Positions 63,320 through 64,000 of a DNA stretch of 64,000 nt are shown here, in pieces (position 1 is the stretch's first letter; each line of letters begins with the position of its first letter). The stretch lies in contig NZ_JACHFE010000002.1 in the NCBI RefSeq assembly GCF_014201735.1, positions 310,001 through 374,000 on the forward strand. The letters run 5' to 3'. The position numbers were made by a program, and so were the translations under genes. The notes beneath the pieces were generated by a model. That model did not search any database. It was not told the DNA's origin and was given only the letters and a program-made list of their open reading frames with translations. The stretch is from Marinobacter oulmenensis. Its GTDB lineage: Bacteria > Pseudomonadota > Gammaproteobacteria > Pseudomonadales > Oleiphilaceae.

Positions 63320-64000
63320 ATGAACGGCAAAACGAACGGCCCATCGGTGGTTTCCAGTTCAAAGCCTGCTGCAAACACCGGTCCCGCTGACCAGCAATGG
63401 TACAAGCCCATCATCTCTTTACACACTGACGATGGTGGCAACCGGCACGTCTATAAGGCTTTCAGGTTCTCCCGGGGCCTGCTCGGGAAGTACTTCCGGT
63501 TTCTCGCGTCACACGAATTCAGGATGCTGAAAAAAGTCGAGCATCTGGATTTCACCCCCGATCAGGTCAGGCGCCCATCAGACGCTTCGCCTACGATCCA
63601 TTATCGTTTGATCGAGGGCGCATCGGTAAAGAACGTTGCGGCGGCCAAGGGTGTGCCGGATAACTTTTTCCTTCAGCTATTCAGTAATGTAAAAATCCTG
63701 CACCAGCAGGGGGTGGCCCATCTGGATCTCGGCAACTCCGGGAACATAATCGTCTCAGGGTGCGGACAACCCGCAATCATCGATTTTGGCTCGGCGGTCC
63801 CCCTGAGTTGGCTGCCATCACCCGTTCGGGCCTGGGCCCGCCGCAAGGATGTCATTGGCGTTCTGAAACTCTGGCATCGTTTCGATAGCGACTCCATGCC
63901 CCTGTTTCTTGAGCATTACTATCAGCGCCATTATCGCAAAAACATCTACACGCCAAAGCGTTTCGTGAAGGCACTGAGGCGCTGGCTCATTGGCGGTTCC
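63320..64000 (+). CDS. Kinase-fold protein, partial (runs off right edge)
   Basis: 227 codons visible from ATG at 63320 (GGAGG-type site in GAGGGGGGA just upstream) with no stop before the window ends. The order of motifs is that of small RIO/LPS-kinase-like protein kinases: Lys46 (VYKAFRF), Glu66 (SHEFRML), catalytic loop HLDLGNSGN (134-142, Asp136, Asn142) and metal-binding DFG (155-157). The loop is one residue longer than usual. The Arg/Lys-rich C-terminal part (about 165-227) suits a lipopolysaccharide-core or small-molecule kinase. The substrate is unknown, and it may not belong to the ATPase cluster. Confidence 0.72.
   Translation, partial: MNGKTNGPSVVSSSKPAANTGPADQQWYKPIISLHTDDGGNRHVYKAFRFSRGLLGKYFRFLASHEFRMLKKVEHLDFTPDQVRRPSDASPTIHYRLIEGASVKNVAAAKGVPDNFFLQLFSNVKILHQQGVAHLDLGNSGNIIVSGCGQPAIIDFGSAVPLSWLPSPVRAWARRKDVIGVLKLWHRFDSDSMPLFLEHYYQRHYRKNIYTPKRFVKALRRWLIGGS

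Overview
The window looks like a piece of chromosome from a GC-rich marine gammaproteobacterium, most likely Marinobacter or a close relative. That assignment rests on overall gene style (a Gsp cluster with one divergent gene, a BarA-like sensor, YqhC-like and YqiJK-like neighbourhoods, many c-di-GMP genes) and on protein resemblance recalled from memory, not on a database search. Coding density is high, many genes overlap by 1-4 bases, and there are no rRNA genes, no complete tRNA and no CRISPR array.

1-6897: the right-hand part of an integrated P2-like prophage. Head genes L-M-N-O run leftward and P-Q run rightward, as in phage P2. After Q come a terminator, a 250-bp field of GTAACA/TGTTAC repeats, a P2-like cos sequence and a 44-nt copy of the 3' end of tRNA-Cys that marks the right attachment site. 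No integrase, repressor or replication gene lies between Q and this site, unlike P2.

7034-16000: a CobW-family metal GTPase with a good Zur-type operator, a possible small divergent ORF, then a Tat-exported PotD-like binding protein overlapping a membrane GGEEF cyclase (an NspS/MbaA-like arrangement), and two GAF-GGDEF-EAL proteins.

15954-24424: type II secretion: gspC divergent from gspE-F-G-H-I-J-K-L-M, with no secretin gene gspD here. gor (glutathione reductase) follows.

25885-33023: leftward operon of a TonB receptor, a COG2984-type periplasmic binding protein and a BarA-like histidine kinase that has lost its phospho-accepting histidine and glycine boxes; then a J-like membrane protein, a bile-acid-symporter-family transporter and its probable GntR regulator.

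33104-38051: sulfate ABC importer sbp-cysT-cysW-cysA, with a hairpin that would cover the sbp ribosome binding site, and an isolated fabH. 38265-45323: trkH, then what looks like an electrophile/aldehyde stress cluster: LysR regulator, cyclophilin-like protein, double CMD protein, Tat-signal alcohol dehydrogenase, cupin and a YqhC-like AraC regulator.

45436-52148: three overlapping genes forming a complete phosphorelay to c-di-GMP output: CHASE hybrid kinase with HPt, REC-GGDEF, REC-PAS-GGDEF-EAL. A small exported protein with an internal duplication and a LysR regulator follow.

53797-64000: TelA-like protein divergent from a YqiJ-like membrane protein, a YqiK-like flotillin, a 1734-residue DUF3686-type AAA ATPase, and the start of a kinase-fold protein. 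This membrane-linked ATPase/flotillin/TelA cluster is the best candidate for a poorly described system. The strongest other leads are the rearranged prophage end, the pseudo-histidine kinase and the sbp leader hairpin.
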